From an uncultured Microbacteriaceae bacterium (GTDB lineage: Bacteria; Actinomycetota; Actinomycetes; Actinomycetales; Microbacteriaceae), in the NCBI GenBank assembly GCA_934661165.1, contig CAKUJB010000024.1, positions 1 to 19,228 of the forward strand: a stretch of 19,228 nucleotides of DNA. Reading direction: 5' to 3'. Positions 7,582-14,344 of the stretch are shown here, one piece after another. A program made the position numbers and the translations under genes. Position 1 is the stretch's first letter; every line of letters begins with the position of its first letter. The notes under the pieces are model-generated. The model did no database searches. It was not told the origin of the DNA and saw only the letters and a list, made by a program, of their open reading frames with translations.

Positions 7582-9105
7582 CCCGCCGCCCGGCGCGCGC
7601 GGCTCGGCGGCGCGCGCGAGCACCTCGACGAGGAGCCGCTCGGCGATGTGCTGCGGCAGCGCCTCGACGGCGGCGAGCAGCGGCGCCGCGTCGTCGGGGA
7701 GGGCCGCGCCCGGATGGACGCCGAATGCGCGGAGCAGGATCGCGGCCGAGTCCGAGTCGAGCGGCGCGCGCCCCGTGATCGCGCCGTCGAGCACGGCGGC
7801 GACGGCCGCGCCCGCGTCGTCGGGGGTCGCGAGCCCGGCGAGCACCCCCGCGCCGTCGACCGGCGAGCGCCCGCGCACCTCGGCGGCCGCCGCCTCGAGC
7901 GCCGGCACGAGCTCGCCGAGCACGCGCTCGGTCACGGGTGTCACGGTGAGGTGCGTCGTCCGCGGCAGCGGCGCACGGCCGGGCTGCTCGAGCCCCGGCT
8001 GCGGCTGCAGCACGAAGCCGCGCCGCGCGACCGCGTCGGCCCAGAGGTGCGGGCTGACGCGGTCGGCCTCGGGGACGTCGGGGTCGAGCGCGACCGCGAG
8101 CATCGGCCCGACCGGCTCGCCGACGACGCGGAGGCCGCGGATCCCGCGCACGGCCGCGACGAGCGCGTCGGTCGCGCGGCGGGCGGCGTCCGCCCGCTCG
8201 CGGTAGCCGTCGACGCCGAGCGCCTGGATGAGCGCCCAGCCGGCCGCGGCGGCCGCGGGGCTGCGGCTGCCGAGCAGCGTCGGGTTGACGACGGGGTAGC
8301 CGGGCCACGCGCGTGTCGCGAAGAACTGGCGCCGGTGCCGTTCGCGTCCCCGGTGGAGCACGACCGAGACGCCCTTCGGTGCGTACCCGAACTTGTGGAG
8401 GTCGATGCTCATGCTCATGACGCCCGGCACCCGGAAGTCCCAGTCCGGGAGCCCTGGCCAGAACGGCAGCGCCATGCCGCCGACGCACGCGTCGACGTGG
8501 AGCGGCACGCGCGCGGCCGCCGCGGACTGCGCGAGCGCCGCGATCGGGTCGAGGACGGCGTGCGGGTAGGCGGGGGCCGAGGCGACGGCGAGCGCGACGT
8601 CGGGACCGAGGCGAGCCGCCCATTCGTCACGGTCGACGCGGCCCGCCGCATCGACGGGCACGAGGTCGAGGTCGAGGCCGAAGTACTTCGCGGCCTTGTG
8701 GAACGCGGCGTGCACCGTGACCGGCGCGAGCAGCCGCGGCCGCGTCGCGTCGTCGCTCGGCCGCGCCGCGCGCCACGCCTCACGCGCCGCGAGGACGGCC
8801 AGCAGGCACGACACGGTGCCGCCGCTCGTGAGCGATCCGACGACCTCGTCGCCGCCGTGCACGAGGTCGCGGACGAAGGCGAGCGTCTCGCGCTCGATCG
8901 CGGCGGCCGAGGGGAAGGCGAGCGGATCGAGCCAGTTGACCGGCTGCATGATGCGGATCGCGTCGGCGGCGAGCGCATCGAGGCGCTCGTCGTCCGGGTC
9001 GTACACGTACGAGAGCACCCGGCCGCCGTGCGTCGGGGCGTCGGCCGCGCGGAGCTCCCGCAGGCGCGCGAGGATCGCCTCTGGCTCCTGCCGCAGCCCG
9101 CTCAT
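7570..9105 (-). CDS. Sphingosine-1-phosphate-lyase-like PLP-dependent enzyme
   Basis: The product is 511 residues from ATG 9105. It is a fold-type I PLP enzyme of the decarboxylase/S1P-lyase group: LTSGGTVSC (93-97 phosphate site), VHAAFHKAAKYFGL (H136 stacking on PLP), LHVDACVGG (D205) and SIDLHKFGYAPKGVSV with Schiff-base lysine K238. The DLHKFGYAPKG motif is close to that of S1P lyases and glutamate decarboxylase relatives, while aminotransferase signatures are absent. The last 100 or so residues, beyond GELVPALEAAAAEV, are an extra helical region not needed for the fold. Substrate is unknown. The ATG overlaps the transporter's stop (ATGA 9102-9105), which indicates coupled translation and a shared pathway. 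Confidence 0.85.
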   Translation of the reverse strand: MSGLRQEPEAILARLRELRAADAPTHGGRVLSYVYDPDDERLDALAADAIRIMQPVNWLDPLAFPSAAAIERETLAFVRDLVHGGDEVVGSLTSGGTVSCLLAVLAAREAWRAARPSDDATRPRLLAPVTVHAAFHKAAKYFGLDLDLVPVDAAGRVDRDEWAARLGPDVALAVASAPAYPHAVLDPIAALAQSAAAARVPLHVDACVGGMALPFWPGLPDWDFRVPGVMSMSIDLHKFGYAPKGVSVVLHRGRERHRRQFFATRAWPGYPVVNPTLLGSRSPAAAAAGWALIQALGVDGYRERADAARRATDALVAAVRGIRGLRVVGEPVGPMLAVALDPDVPEADRVSPHLWADAVARRGFVLQPQPGLEQPGRAPLPRTTHLTVTPVTERVLGELVPALEAAAAEVRGRSPVDGAGVLAGLATPDDAGAAVAAVLDGAITGRAPLDSDSAAILLRAFGVHPGAALPDDAAPLLAAVEALPQHIAERLLVEVLARAAEPRAPGGGLDQ

Positions 9106-10517
9106 GCGCCGCCCTCCGCGTCCACCGCGCGACCGCCGCCCGCGGGCAGGTCGACGTCCTCCTGCCCCAGCGGGTAGCGGCGGATCGCGAGCAGGCTGAG
9201 GGCGGCGAGCGCCGCGGGGGCGAGGGCGAAGGTGAGGGCGATGCCGAGGACGGCCGCCTCGGGCTGCTCGACGAAGACGATGCCCGTGGACTCGAGGTAG
9301 CCGGTCGAGGCGAGCACGATGGTGAGCAGGGTCGTGCCGAGCGTCATCGCGAGCGTCTCGGCGGCGGTCCAGGCGCCGGCGAAGGCGCCGCCGCGGTTGC
9401 GCCCGCGCCGCGCGTCGACGGCGATGACGTCCGGCAGCATCGCCATCGGCAGCGCCTGGAGCCCGGAGTACGCGGCGCCCGCGAGCGCCGCCGCCACGTA
9501 GACCCACGGGCCGGGCGCCCAGATGATGCCGAGCTGGGCGACCGCGGCGATCGCGAAGACGAGGGTCGCGATCTCGTAGCCGCGCCGCTTTCCGATGCGG
9601 CGGGAGATCCACGCCCACAGCGGCGTGCACACGATCGCGGGCGCGATCATCGCGAGGAAGAGGAAGGTGACGGCGTCCTCGTCGCGGAGCAGGTAGGTCG
9701 CGACGTACTGCGCGCACGCGAGCATCGTGCCGGTCGCGAGCGCCTGCAGGCCGAACGCGAGGACGAGGATGCGGAATGCGCGGCTCTCGCGGAAGACTCG
9801 GATGGTCCCGCGGTAGTGCACGAGCAGCCCACGACGTGCGGGCCAGGTCCCCGCCGGCTCGATGCGGCCGACCGAGGCGACGAGGTGGCGCTTCGTCGCG
9901 ACGCTCGATGCGACGAGGAAGCCTGCGCCGAGCACGACGCCCGCGACGAGCCCCATGAGCAGGTAGCCGAGGTGCGAGTCGCCGCCGCCGAGGCTGCGCA
10001 GCGCGGGCCCGCCGGCGCCGAAGAGCAGGATCGCGATCGACAGCACGACGACCCGGGACGACAGCAGTCGCGTGCGCTCGTGATAGCTGCCGGTGAGCTC
10101 CGCGGGGATCTCCATGTACGGCACCTGGAAGAGGCTGAACGCGGTCGCCGCGGCGATGAATGCGACGCCCACCCAGATCCCCGACGCCACCGGATCGAGC
10201 CCAGCCGGCACCGCGAAGGTGAGGAGGAATAGCACGGGGATGCTCACCGCGCCGATGAGCATGAGGCGGCTGCGACCGCCCGTGCGCTGGTGCTCGCGGT
10301 CCGTGTACGCGCCGATGACGGGGTCGATGAGGATGTCCCAGACCTTCGCGAGCGTCACGATGAGGCCCGCGGTGAGCGCCGCGACGCCGAGCGAGTCGGT
10401 CAGGTAGTAGACGAGGACGAGGCCCGGCAGCGTGCCGAAGCCGCCCGTGCCGATCGAGCCGATCGAGAATCTCGCGACGACGCCGAACGGCAGTCGCACC
10501 CCGTCGTGACGCGCCAT
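9102..10517 (-). CDS. GPH/MelB-like MFS transporter (MFS_2 family)
   Basis: The product is 471 residues with about 12 membrane segments. The N-terminal signature KVWDILIDPVIGAYTDREHQ is that of the glycoside-pentoside-hexuronide:cation symporter family, which also contains the eukaryotic MFSD2 lipid carriers. A second typical motif is CTPLWAWISRRIGKRRG in the middle loop. ATG 10517 is preferred over GTG 10526 because TAGGGT lies exactly 7 nt before the ATG and would overlap the GTG. It is the first gene of a two-gene operon with the S1P-lyase-like enzyme, so its cargo is probably that enzyme's substrate or product. Transport direction and cargo cannot be read from sequence. Confidence 0.87.
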   Translation of the reverse strand: MARHDGVRLPFGVVARFSIGSIGTGGFGTLPGLVLVYYLTDSLGVAALTAGLIVTLAKVWDILIDPVIGAYTDREHQRTGGRSRLMLIGAVSIPVLFLLTFAVPAGLDPVASGIWVGVAFIAAATAFSLFQVPYMEIPAELTGSYHERTRLLSSRVVVLSIAILLFGAGGPALRSLGGGDSHLGYLLMGLVAGVVLGAGFLVASSVATKRHLVASVGRIEPAGTWPARRGLLVHYRGTIRVFRESRAFRILVLAFGLQALATGTMLACAQYVATYLLRDEDAVTFLFLAMIAPAIVCTPLWAWISRRIGKRRGYEIATLVFAIAAVAQLGIIWAPGPWVYVAAALAGAAYSGLQALPMAMLPDVIAVDARRGRNRGGAFAGAWTAAETLAMTLGTTLLTIVLASTGYLESTGIVFVEQPEAAVLGIALTFALAPAALAALSLLAIRRYPLGQEDVDLPAGGGRAVDAEGGA

Positions 10518-10524
10518 GGGCTCC

Positions 10525-10530
10525 ACCCTA
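10525..10530 (-). promoter_or_regulatory. -10 box of the transporter/lyase operon (leaderless)
   Basis: On the minus strand this reads TAGGGT, with 7 nt to ATG 10517. It decides the start choice for the transporter gene. The upstream palindrome at 10536-10552 covers the -35 to spacer region. Confidence 0.55.
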
Positions 10531-10535
10531 TCGGC

Positions 10536-10552
10536 GGTGAAAAAGGTTCACC
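10536..10552. promoter_or_regulatory. Palindrome GGTGAA-N5-TTCACC, candidate operator
   Basis: GGTGAAAAAGGTTCACC is a perfect 6-bp inverted repeat with a 5-nt centre, unusually AT-rich for this DNA. It lies 5 nt upstream of the -10 box of the transporter/lyase operon, so a bound regulator would block RNA polymerase. It is also 14 nt past the tatB stop. On the minus strand the loop plus arm contains five T residues, so a weak tatB terminator is the alternative reading. Confidence 0.5.
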
Positions 10553-10566
10553 CGCTTCGGATGGCC

Positions 10567-10956
10567 TCAGGTCGCCTCGTCGTCGAAGGGGGCGGGCCGG
10601 CCCTCGCGCAGCAGCCGCTGCCGCTGGGCGTACGCCGACTCGCGCGCGGGCGCCGTGCGGGTCGCCACCGCGCCCGCGGCCCCCGTCGCCGACTCCGCGA
10701 CCGGGTCGCGCAGCGCCTCGCGGATGATGCGCCGCGGGTCGTACTGGCGCGGATCGAGCTGCTTCCAGTCGATGTCGTCGAACTCGGGCCCGACCTCCTC
10801 GCGCAGCCGCGTCCGCGCCCCGCCGATGAACTCCCGCAGCTGCCGCGCCCAGACCCCGAGCTGCTCCGCGTACCGCGGCAGCCGCTCGGGCCCGATCAGC
10901 ACCAGGGCGATGATCCCGATGATGATGAGCTTGTCGAAGGTCAGTCCGAAGGACAC
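10567..10956 (-). CDS. tatB: Sec-independent protein translocase subunit TatB
   Basis: The product is 129 residues from GTG 10956. It has a single N-terminal membrane helix (IIIGIIALVLIGPERLPRY, about residues 10-28) with the Gly-Pro-Glu hinge typical of TatA/TatB, then an amphipathic helix (AEQLGVWARQLREFIGGART) and a disordered acidic/basic tail. Tail length and the GPERLP hinge favour TatB over TatA. It works with TatC to recognise twin-arginine signal peptides of folded exported proteins. TATCCT 6 nt upstream fixes the start. Longer in-frame extensions cross the methyltransferase promoter and are not credible. It is divergent from the O-methyltransferase. Confidence 0.88.
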   Translation of the reverse strand: MSFGLTFDKLIIIGIIALVLIGPERLPRYAEQLGVWARQLREFIGGARTRLREEVGPEFDDIDWKQLDPRQYDPRRIIREALRDPVAESATGAAGAVATRTAPARESAYAQRQRLLREGRPAPFDDEAT

Positions 10957-10962
10957 CCGGCC

Positions 10963-10968
10963 AGGATA
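10963..10968 (-). promoter_or_regulatory. -10 box of tatB (leaderless)
   Basis: On the minus strand this is TATCCT, followed by GGCCGG and GTG 10956. The spacing is the same 6 nt as at dapE, dapD, lysG, lysE and gltA. Confidence 0.55.
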
Positions 10969-10992
10969 GCCGCGGACCCCGGGACGGCCGCG

Positions 10993-11010
10993 TACGCTGT
11001 CCCGCGGAGG
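10993..11010 (+). promoter_or_regulatory. -10 box and ribosome binding site of the O-methyltransferase
   Basis: TACGCT (10993-10998) is followed by GGAGG (11006-11010), which sits 4 nt before GTG 11015. Unlike most first genes in the window, this one has a short leader with a strong, though close, Shine-Dalgarno sequence. Confidence 0.5.
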
Positions 11011-11014
11011 ACCT

Positions 11015-11644
11015 GTGACCGACGCATACGCGGCGTGGAAGCACGCCGAGGAGGCCGTGACCGAGCGGCAGGAGATCGCGCGCGCCCGCCGGCACTCGCT
11101 CGAGGCGGGGATCGAGCCGATCTCGGCGGCGACCGGCGCGCAGCTCGCGCAGCTCGCCGCGGCGATCGACGCGCGGCAGATCCTCGAGATCGGCACGGGC
11201 TGCGGTGTCGCCGCGCTCTGGCTGCTGTCGGGCGCGACCGAGGCGCAGCTCACGACGATCGACGTCGAGGCCGAGCACCAGCAGGTCGCCAAGGAGGCGT
11301 TCGCCGCGGCGGGCGTGCCCGCGACGCGGACGCGGTTCATCACAGGCCGCGCCGCCGACGTGCTCCCCCGGATGAACGACGGCTCCTACGACCTCGTCCT
11401 CGTCGACGCCGACCCTCGCGCGGTGCTCGAGAACGTCGAGCACGCGCTGCGCGTCGCCCGGCCCGGCGGCACCGTCGCCGTCGCGCGGGCGCTCTGGCAC
11501 GGGCGCGTCGCGGATCCGACCGCGCGCGACGAGACGACCATCGAGTTCCGATCGCTGCTCGACGAGACGCTCGGCTCCGACGCGGTCGTGAGCGTGCTCA
11601 GCCCGATCGGCGACGGGCTGCTGCTGCTGACCCGGCGACGCTAG
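11015..11644 (+). CDS. SAM-dependent O-methyltransferase (Methyltransf_3 family)
   Basis: The product is 209 residues, the normal size for the family. An N-terminal helical segment is followed by the SAM motif ILEIGTGCGVAALWLL (about residues 56-71), the acidic TTIDVEAEHQQ that binds the ribose, and YDLVLVDADPRAVLENVEHA, which holds the metal-binding aspartates of catechol-type O-methyltransferases. The natural substrate is unknown. In M. tuberculosis a homologue, Rv1220c, lies near sigE and tatB. Here it is directly divergent from tatB with 58 bp between the starts. A strong inverted repeat follows its stop. Confidence 0.9.
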   Translation: MTDAYAAWKHAEEAVTERQEIARARRHSLEAGIEPISAATGAQLAQLAAAIDARQILEIGTGCGVAALWLLSGATEAQLTTIDVEAEHQQVAKEAFAAAGVPATRTRFITGRAADVLPRMNDGSYDLVLVDADPRAVLENVEHALRVARPGGTVAVARALWHGRVADPTARDETTIEFRSLLDETLGSDAVVSVLSPIGDGLLLLTRRR

Positions 11645-11646
11645 GA

Positions 11647-11680
11647 CGCGCAGGCCTCACGGGGTCGCGAGGCCTGCGCG
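11647..11680. terminator. Bidirectional intrinsic terminator (12-bp stem)
   Basis: CGCGCAGGCCTC (11647-11658) pairs perfectly with GAGGCCTGCGCG (11669-11680) around a 10-nt loop. It lies between the stops of the convergent O-methyltransferase and DUF3117 genes. It lacks a T-run, as is common for terminators of high-GC actinobacteria. Confidence 0.75.
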
Positions 11681-11688
11681 GCTGCGGC

Positions 11689-11859
11689 TCAGGCGTTGAC
11701 GACGGCGCCGAGCACGCCGTGCAGCTCCTTGGCCTCGTCAGGGCTCACCGACACCACGAGGCGTCCGCCGCCTTCCAGCGGCACGCGAACGATGATGAGT
11801 CGCCCTTCCTTCACGGCTTCCATCGGGCCATCTCCGGTACGGGGCTTCATCGCCGCCAT
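11689..11859 (-). CDS. DUF3117 small protein
   Basis: The product is 56 residues from ATG 11859 and reads MAAMKPRTGDGPMEAVKEG at its N-terminus, the conserved start of the actinobacterial DUF3117 family (members about 55 residues). The rest forms a small beta-rich domain (LIIVRVPLEGGGRLVVSVSP) ending in an EAKELHGVLGAVV helix. The shorter start is chosen because GGGAG lies 7 nt upstream and the family starts here; the longer in-frame ORF (to 11946) would read through the promoter. Function is unknown. Unlike its neighbours it has a leader of about 37 nt with a Shine-Dalgarno site. Confidence 0.92.
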   Translation of the reverse strand: MAAMKPRTGDGPMEAVKEGRLIIVRVPLEGGGRLVVSVSPDEAKELHGVLGAVVNA

Positions 11860-11902
11860 AGGTGTCTCCCATCCACGCACGACGCACCGCGCCGTGCAGC
11901 CC

Positions 11903-11908
11903 ATTATC
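11903..11908 (-). promoter_or_regulatory. -10 box of the DUF3117 gene
   Basis: GATAAT on the minus strand matches TATAAT at five of six positions, in a strongly GC-rich context. It predicts a start near 11896 and a leader of about 37 nt. No clear -35 box is seen. Confidence 0.5.
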
Positions 11909-11971
11909 CCGCATGCGCGCGGGCTGGGGAAATCCGGTGACGTCACGGTGGCCTGAGTTCACCGCGAATTC

Positions 11972-11985
11972 GCCTGTGCGCAGGC
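11972..11985. terminator. Small hairpin after the mannosyltransferase gene
   Basis: GCCTG-TGCG-CAGGC is a 5-bp stem with a tetraloop, 11 nt past the stop of the minus-strand gene at 11996. It is a weak terminator candidate. Confidence 0.3.
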
Positions 11986-11995
11986 CCGGATCGGC

Positions 11996-13234
11996 CTACG
12001 GCGGCGTCCAGTCGTAGTCGCTCACCGCCCACATCCCGTCGACCCACCACCACTGCGCGGCGACCGAGCCGAGCAGCGCGAGCCACAGCACCCAGCGCGG
12101 TCCGACCGCGAGCACGGCGCCCGCCGGATACGCGGGGAGCAGCAGTCGCCACGTGCTCGACTGGGGGAAGAAGACCGCGAGGAGGTAGAGCAGCCAGGCC
12201 GCGACCCACACCCGCAGCTCCGTGCCGAGCCGCCTGGCCCAGGGCGACCAGAAGGCCGTGACGACGAGCACGATGACCGCCGCGAGCACGAGGAGGCCGA
12301 GCCAGCCGGGATTCCCTCGCCACTCGGCCCACCACACCGCCCCGCGCACCCACCCGGTCAGCGGCAGCAGCTCCTCGTGCCCGACATACGCCGAGCGCCA
12401 GGCGTTCTCGGTGTCGAGGTACGCGCTCGGGCTTCCGGTCACCGCCCAGGCGATGAGCAGCCAGGCGAACCCCGCGACGACGCTCACCGCGCCCGCGGCG
12501 ACGATCGCGAGGAACTCGCGCAGCGGCAGCGCCTCGACGCCCCGCCGGGCGCGGATGATCCGGATGACGAGGAGGATGCCGAGCGCGAGCGCGAACGGCA
12601 GCGCGCTCGGCCGGGTGAACGCCATGAGGACGACGAGCGGGATGAGCGCGAGGTACCGCCGACGCAGCAGGAGCAGGAGCGCGCCGGTGAGCAGGAGCAG
12701 ATGGAGGCTCTCCGCATAGCCGAGCTGGAGCAGCGGCGAGACGGGGCCGAAGAGGAGCAGCGCGACGGCGCCGAGCGCCTGCCCGGACGCAAGCCCGGCG
12801 GCGACGTACATGCGGTGCGCGAGGAGCGCGGCGCCGAGGCCCGCCAGTACGGAGACGCTCACGGCGACGAGCTCGTACGGCAGCCAGGTGATCAGGGCGA
12901 GCGCCTCGACGAGCCACGGGTAGAGCGGCATGAACGCCCACGCGCTCTCGCCGACGTGGCCGTCCGCGGTGATCGGCAGCTCGGTCGGGTAGCCGACGAC
13001 CGCGATGATCCGGTACCAGTGCGCGTCCCAGAGCATCGCGAAGTCGAGGTAGCCGGGCTGCGCGCCCGTCCACGGGTTCGTCGCCTGGTGCGACGCGAAC
13101 CACAGCAGGATCGCGGTCGACACGATGCGGGACGCGAGGAAGACCATGAGCACCTGGAGCCACCAGGGCCAGCCGCGCGGATCGAGCACGTGGTGTCGCG
13201 CCGGCTCGACGCGCCCGCTCAAGCCGTCAGCCAC
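11996..13234 (-). CDS. PIG-V-type polyprenyl-phosphate mannosyltransferase, membrane protein
   Basis: The product is 412 residues, mostly hydrophobic, with about 10 membrane segments. The first loop after helix 1 contains FAMLWDAHWYRIIAVVGYP, matching the WD-x-x-W-Y-x-I-x-x-x-GY region of the PIG-V (GPI mannosyltransferase 2) family. In actinobacteria such GT-C proteins transfer sugar from a polyprenyl phosphate donor to lipoglycans, wall polymers or proteins; the acceptor here is unknown. The C-terminus is Trp-rich (AAQWWWVDGMW). GTG 13234 overlaps the end of dapE by 16 nt, so the two are co-transcribed and probably translationally coupled. A shared role in envelope building (DAP for peptidoglycan, mannan) is an inference. 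Confidence 0.82.
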   Translation of the reverse strand: MADGLSGRVEPARHHVLDPRGWPWWLQVLMVFLASRIVSTAILLWFASHQATNPWTGAQPGYLDFAMLWDAHWYRIIAVVGYPTELPITADGHVGESAWAFMPLYPWLVEALALITWLPYELVAVSVSVLAGLGAALLAHRMYVAAGLASGQALGAVALLLFGPVSPLLQLGYAESLHLLLLTGALLLLLRRRYLALIPLVVLMAFTRPSALPFALALGILLVIRIIRARRGVEALPLREFLAIVAAGAVSVVAGFAWLLIAWAVTGSPSAYLDTENAWRSAYVGHEELLPLTGWVRGAVWWAEWRGNPGWLGLLVLAAVIVLVVTAFWSPWARRLGTELRVWVAAWLLYLLAVFFPQSSTWRLLLPAYPAGAVLAVGPRWVLWLALLGSVAAQWWWVDGMWAVSDYDWTPP

Positions 13235-14295
13235 GCCCGGAGCCCCGCCTCGACGGCGAGGATCTGGTCGACGGGCACGCGCTCGTCGTCGCGATGCGCG
13301 AGGTTCGGGTCGCCCGGCCCGTAGTTGACCGCGGGAATCCCGAGCGCGCTGAATCGCGCGACGTCCGTCCAGCCGAGCTTCGGCGACGGTCGGGCGCCGA
13401 CGGCCGCGACGAACTCCTGCGCGATCGGGGCGTCGAGTCCCGGGCGCGCGCCCTCGGCGAGGTCATCGACGACGAGCTCGACCCCGGGGAAGAGCTCCCG
13501 GACGTGCGCGACCGCCGCCTCGCCGCTGCGGCTCGGGGCGAACCGGTAGTTGACGGTCACCTCCGCAAGGTCGGGGATGACGTTTGTCGCGACGCCGCCC
13601 GAGATGATCGTCGCGTTGAGCGCCTCGCGGTAGTCGAGGCCGTCGACCTCGACCGTCGTCGGCTCGTACGCCGCGAGGGTCGCGAGCGCACCGGCGGCCG
13701 CGTGGATCGCATTCCTCCCCGACCACGGACGGGCCGAATGCGCGCGGGTCCCGTGGAATCGCAGGCGCACCCGGAGCGTGCCGTTGCAGCCGCCCTCGAT
13801 GCCGCCCGCCGTCGGCTCGCCGAGGACCGCGAAGTCGGCGGCGAGGAGGTCGGGGCGGTTGCGGGCGAGCCGTCCGAGCCCGTTGCGGTCGCTGGCCACC
13901 TCCTCCTGGTCGTAGAAGATCCAGGTGATGTCGCAGCCGGGCGCGACGAGCTCGACCGCGAGCTTGAGCTGCACGGCGACGCCGGACTTCATGTCGACGG
14001 TGCCGCGGCCGATGAGCGTCTCGACGCCGTCGAGGCGCTCGCGACGCGTCGGGAGGTTGTCGCGCACCGGCACGGTGTCGAGGTGCCCGGCGATGGCGAC
14101 GCGGCGCGACCGGCCGAGATTCGTGCGGGCGACGACCGCATCGCCGTCGCGGACGACCTCGAGGTGCGGCGCGGCGCGCAGCGCCGCCTCGACCGCATCG
14201 GCGAGCGCGCGCTCCTCGCCGGACACCGAGGGGATGTCGCAGATCGCCGCCGCGAGCAGCTCGACCGGCATGCTCGGATCGAGGCGCGCAGTCAC
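13219..14295 (-). CDS. dapE: Succinyl-diaminopimelate desuccinylase
   Basis: The product is 358 residues, an M20-family zinc hydrolase. It removes succinate from N-succinyl-LL-diaminopimelate in the succinylase branch of lysine and peptidoglycan precursor synthesis. Visible motifs are AGHLDTVPV (first metal His and catalytic Asp), GRGTVDMKSG (bridging Asp), IFYDQEEVASDRNGLG (catalytic and metal Glu), VLGEPTAGGIEGGCNG (dimer and metal ligand), HSARPWSGRNAIH in the lid domain and NYGPGDPNLAHRDDE near the C-terminus (last metal His). GTG 14295 is supported by TAGGCT exactly 6 nt upstream. It is divergent from dapD with 49 bp between the starts and heads an operon with the PIG-V gene. Confidence 0.94.
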   Translation of the reverse strand: MTARLDPSMPVELLAAAICDIPSVSGEERALADAVEAALRAAPHLEVVRDGDAVVARTNLGRSRRVAIAGHLDTVPVRDNLPTRRERLDGVETLIGRGTVDMKSGVAVQLKLAVELVAPGCDITWIFYDQEEVASDRNGLGRLARNRPDLLAADFAVLGEPTAGGIEGGCNGTLRVRLRFHGTRAHSARPWSGRNAIHAAAGALATLAAYEPTTVEVDGLDYREALNATIISGGVATNVIPDLAEVTVNYRFAPSRSGEAAVAHVRELFPGVELVVDDLAEGARPGLDAPIAQEFVAAVGARPSPKLGWTDVARFSALGIPAVNYGPGDPNLAHRDDERVPVDQILAVEAGLRAWLTA

Positions 14296-14301
14296 CCCGT
14301 C

Positions 14302-14307
14302 AGCCTA
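14302..14307 (-). promoter_or_regulatory. -10 box of dapE (leaderless)
   Basis: Minus-strand TAGGCT, then GACGGG, then GTG 14295. The opposing dapD -10 box begins 26 bp away, so both promoters share one short region and could be controlled together. Confidence 0.55.
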
Positions 14308-14332
14308 ACGGCGGGCGGCCCGACGGCGCCGA

Positions 14333-14338
14333 TACGCT
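14333..14338 (+). promoter_or_regulatory. -10 box of dapD (leaderless)
   Basis: TACGCT is followed by GGTGGC and GTG 14345. The 6-nt spacing predicts a transcript beginning on the start codon. Confidence 0.55.
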
Positions 14339-14344
14339 GGTGGC

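Noticed and set aside
9106..9717. N-terminal extension of the PLP enzyme into the transporter gene
   Set aside because: The frame stays open, but the translation is Arg-rich shadow sequence. The ATGA overlap at 9102-9105 and the conserved protein start set ATG 9105.
10518..10526. Transporter start at GTG 10526
   Set aside because: This codon overlaps the TAGGGT -10 box. ATG 10517 has the 7-nt spacing seen at other genes in the window.
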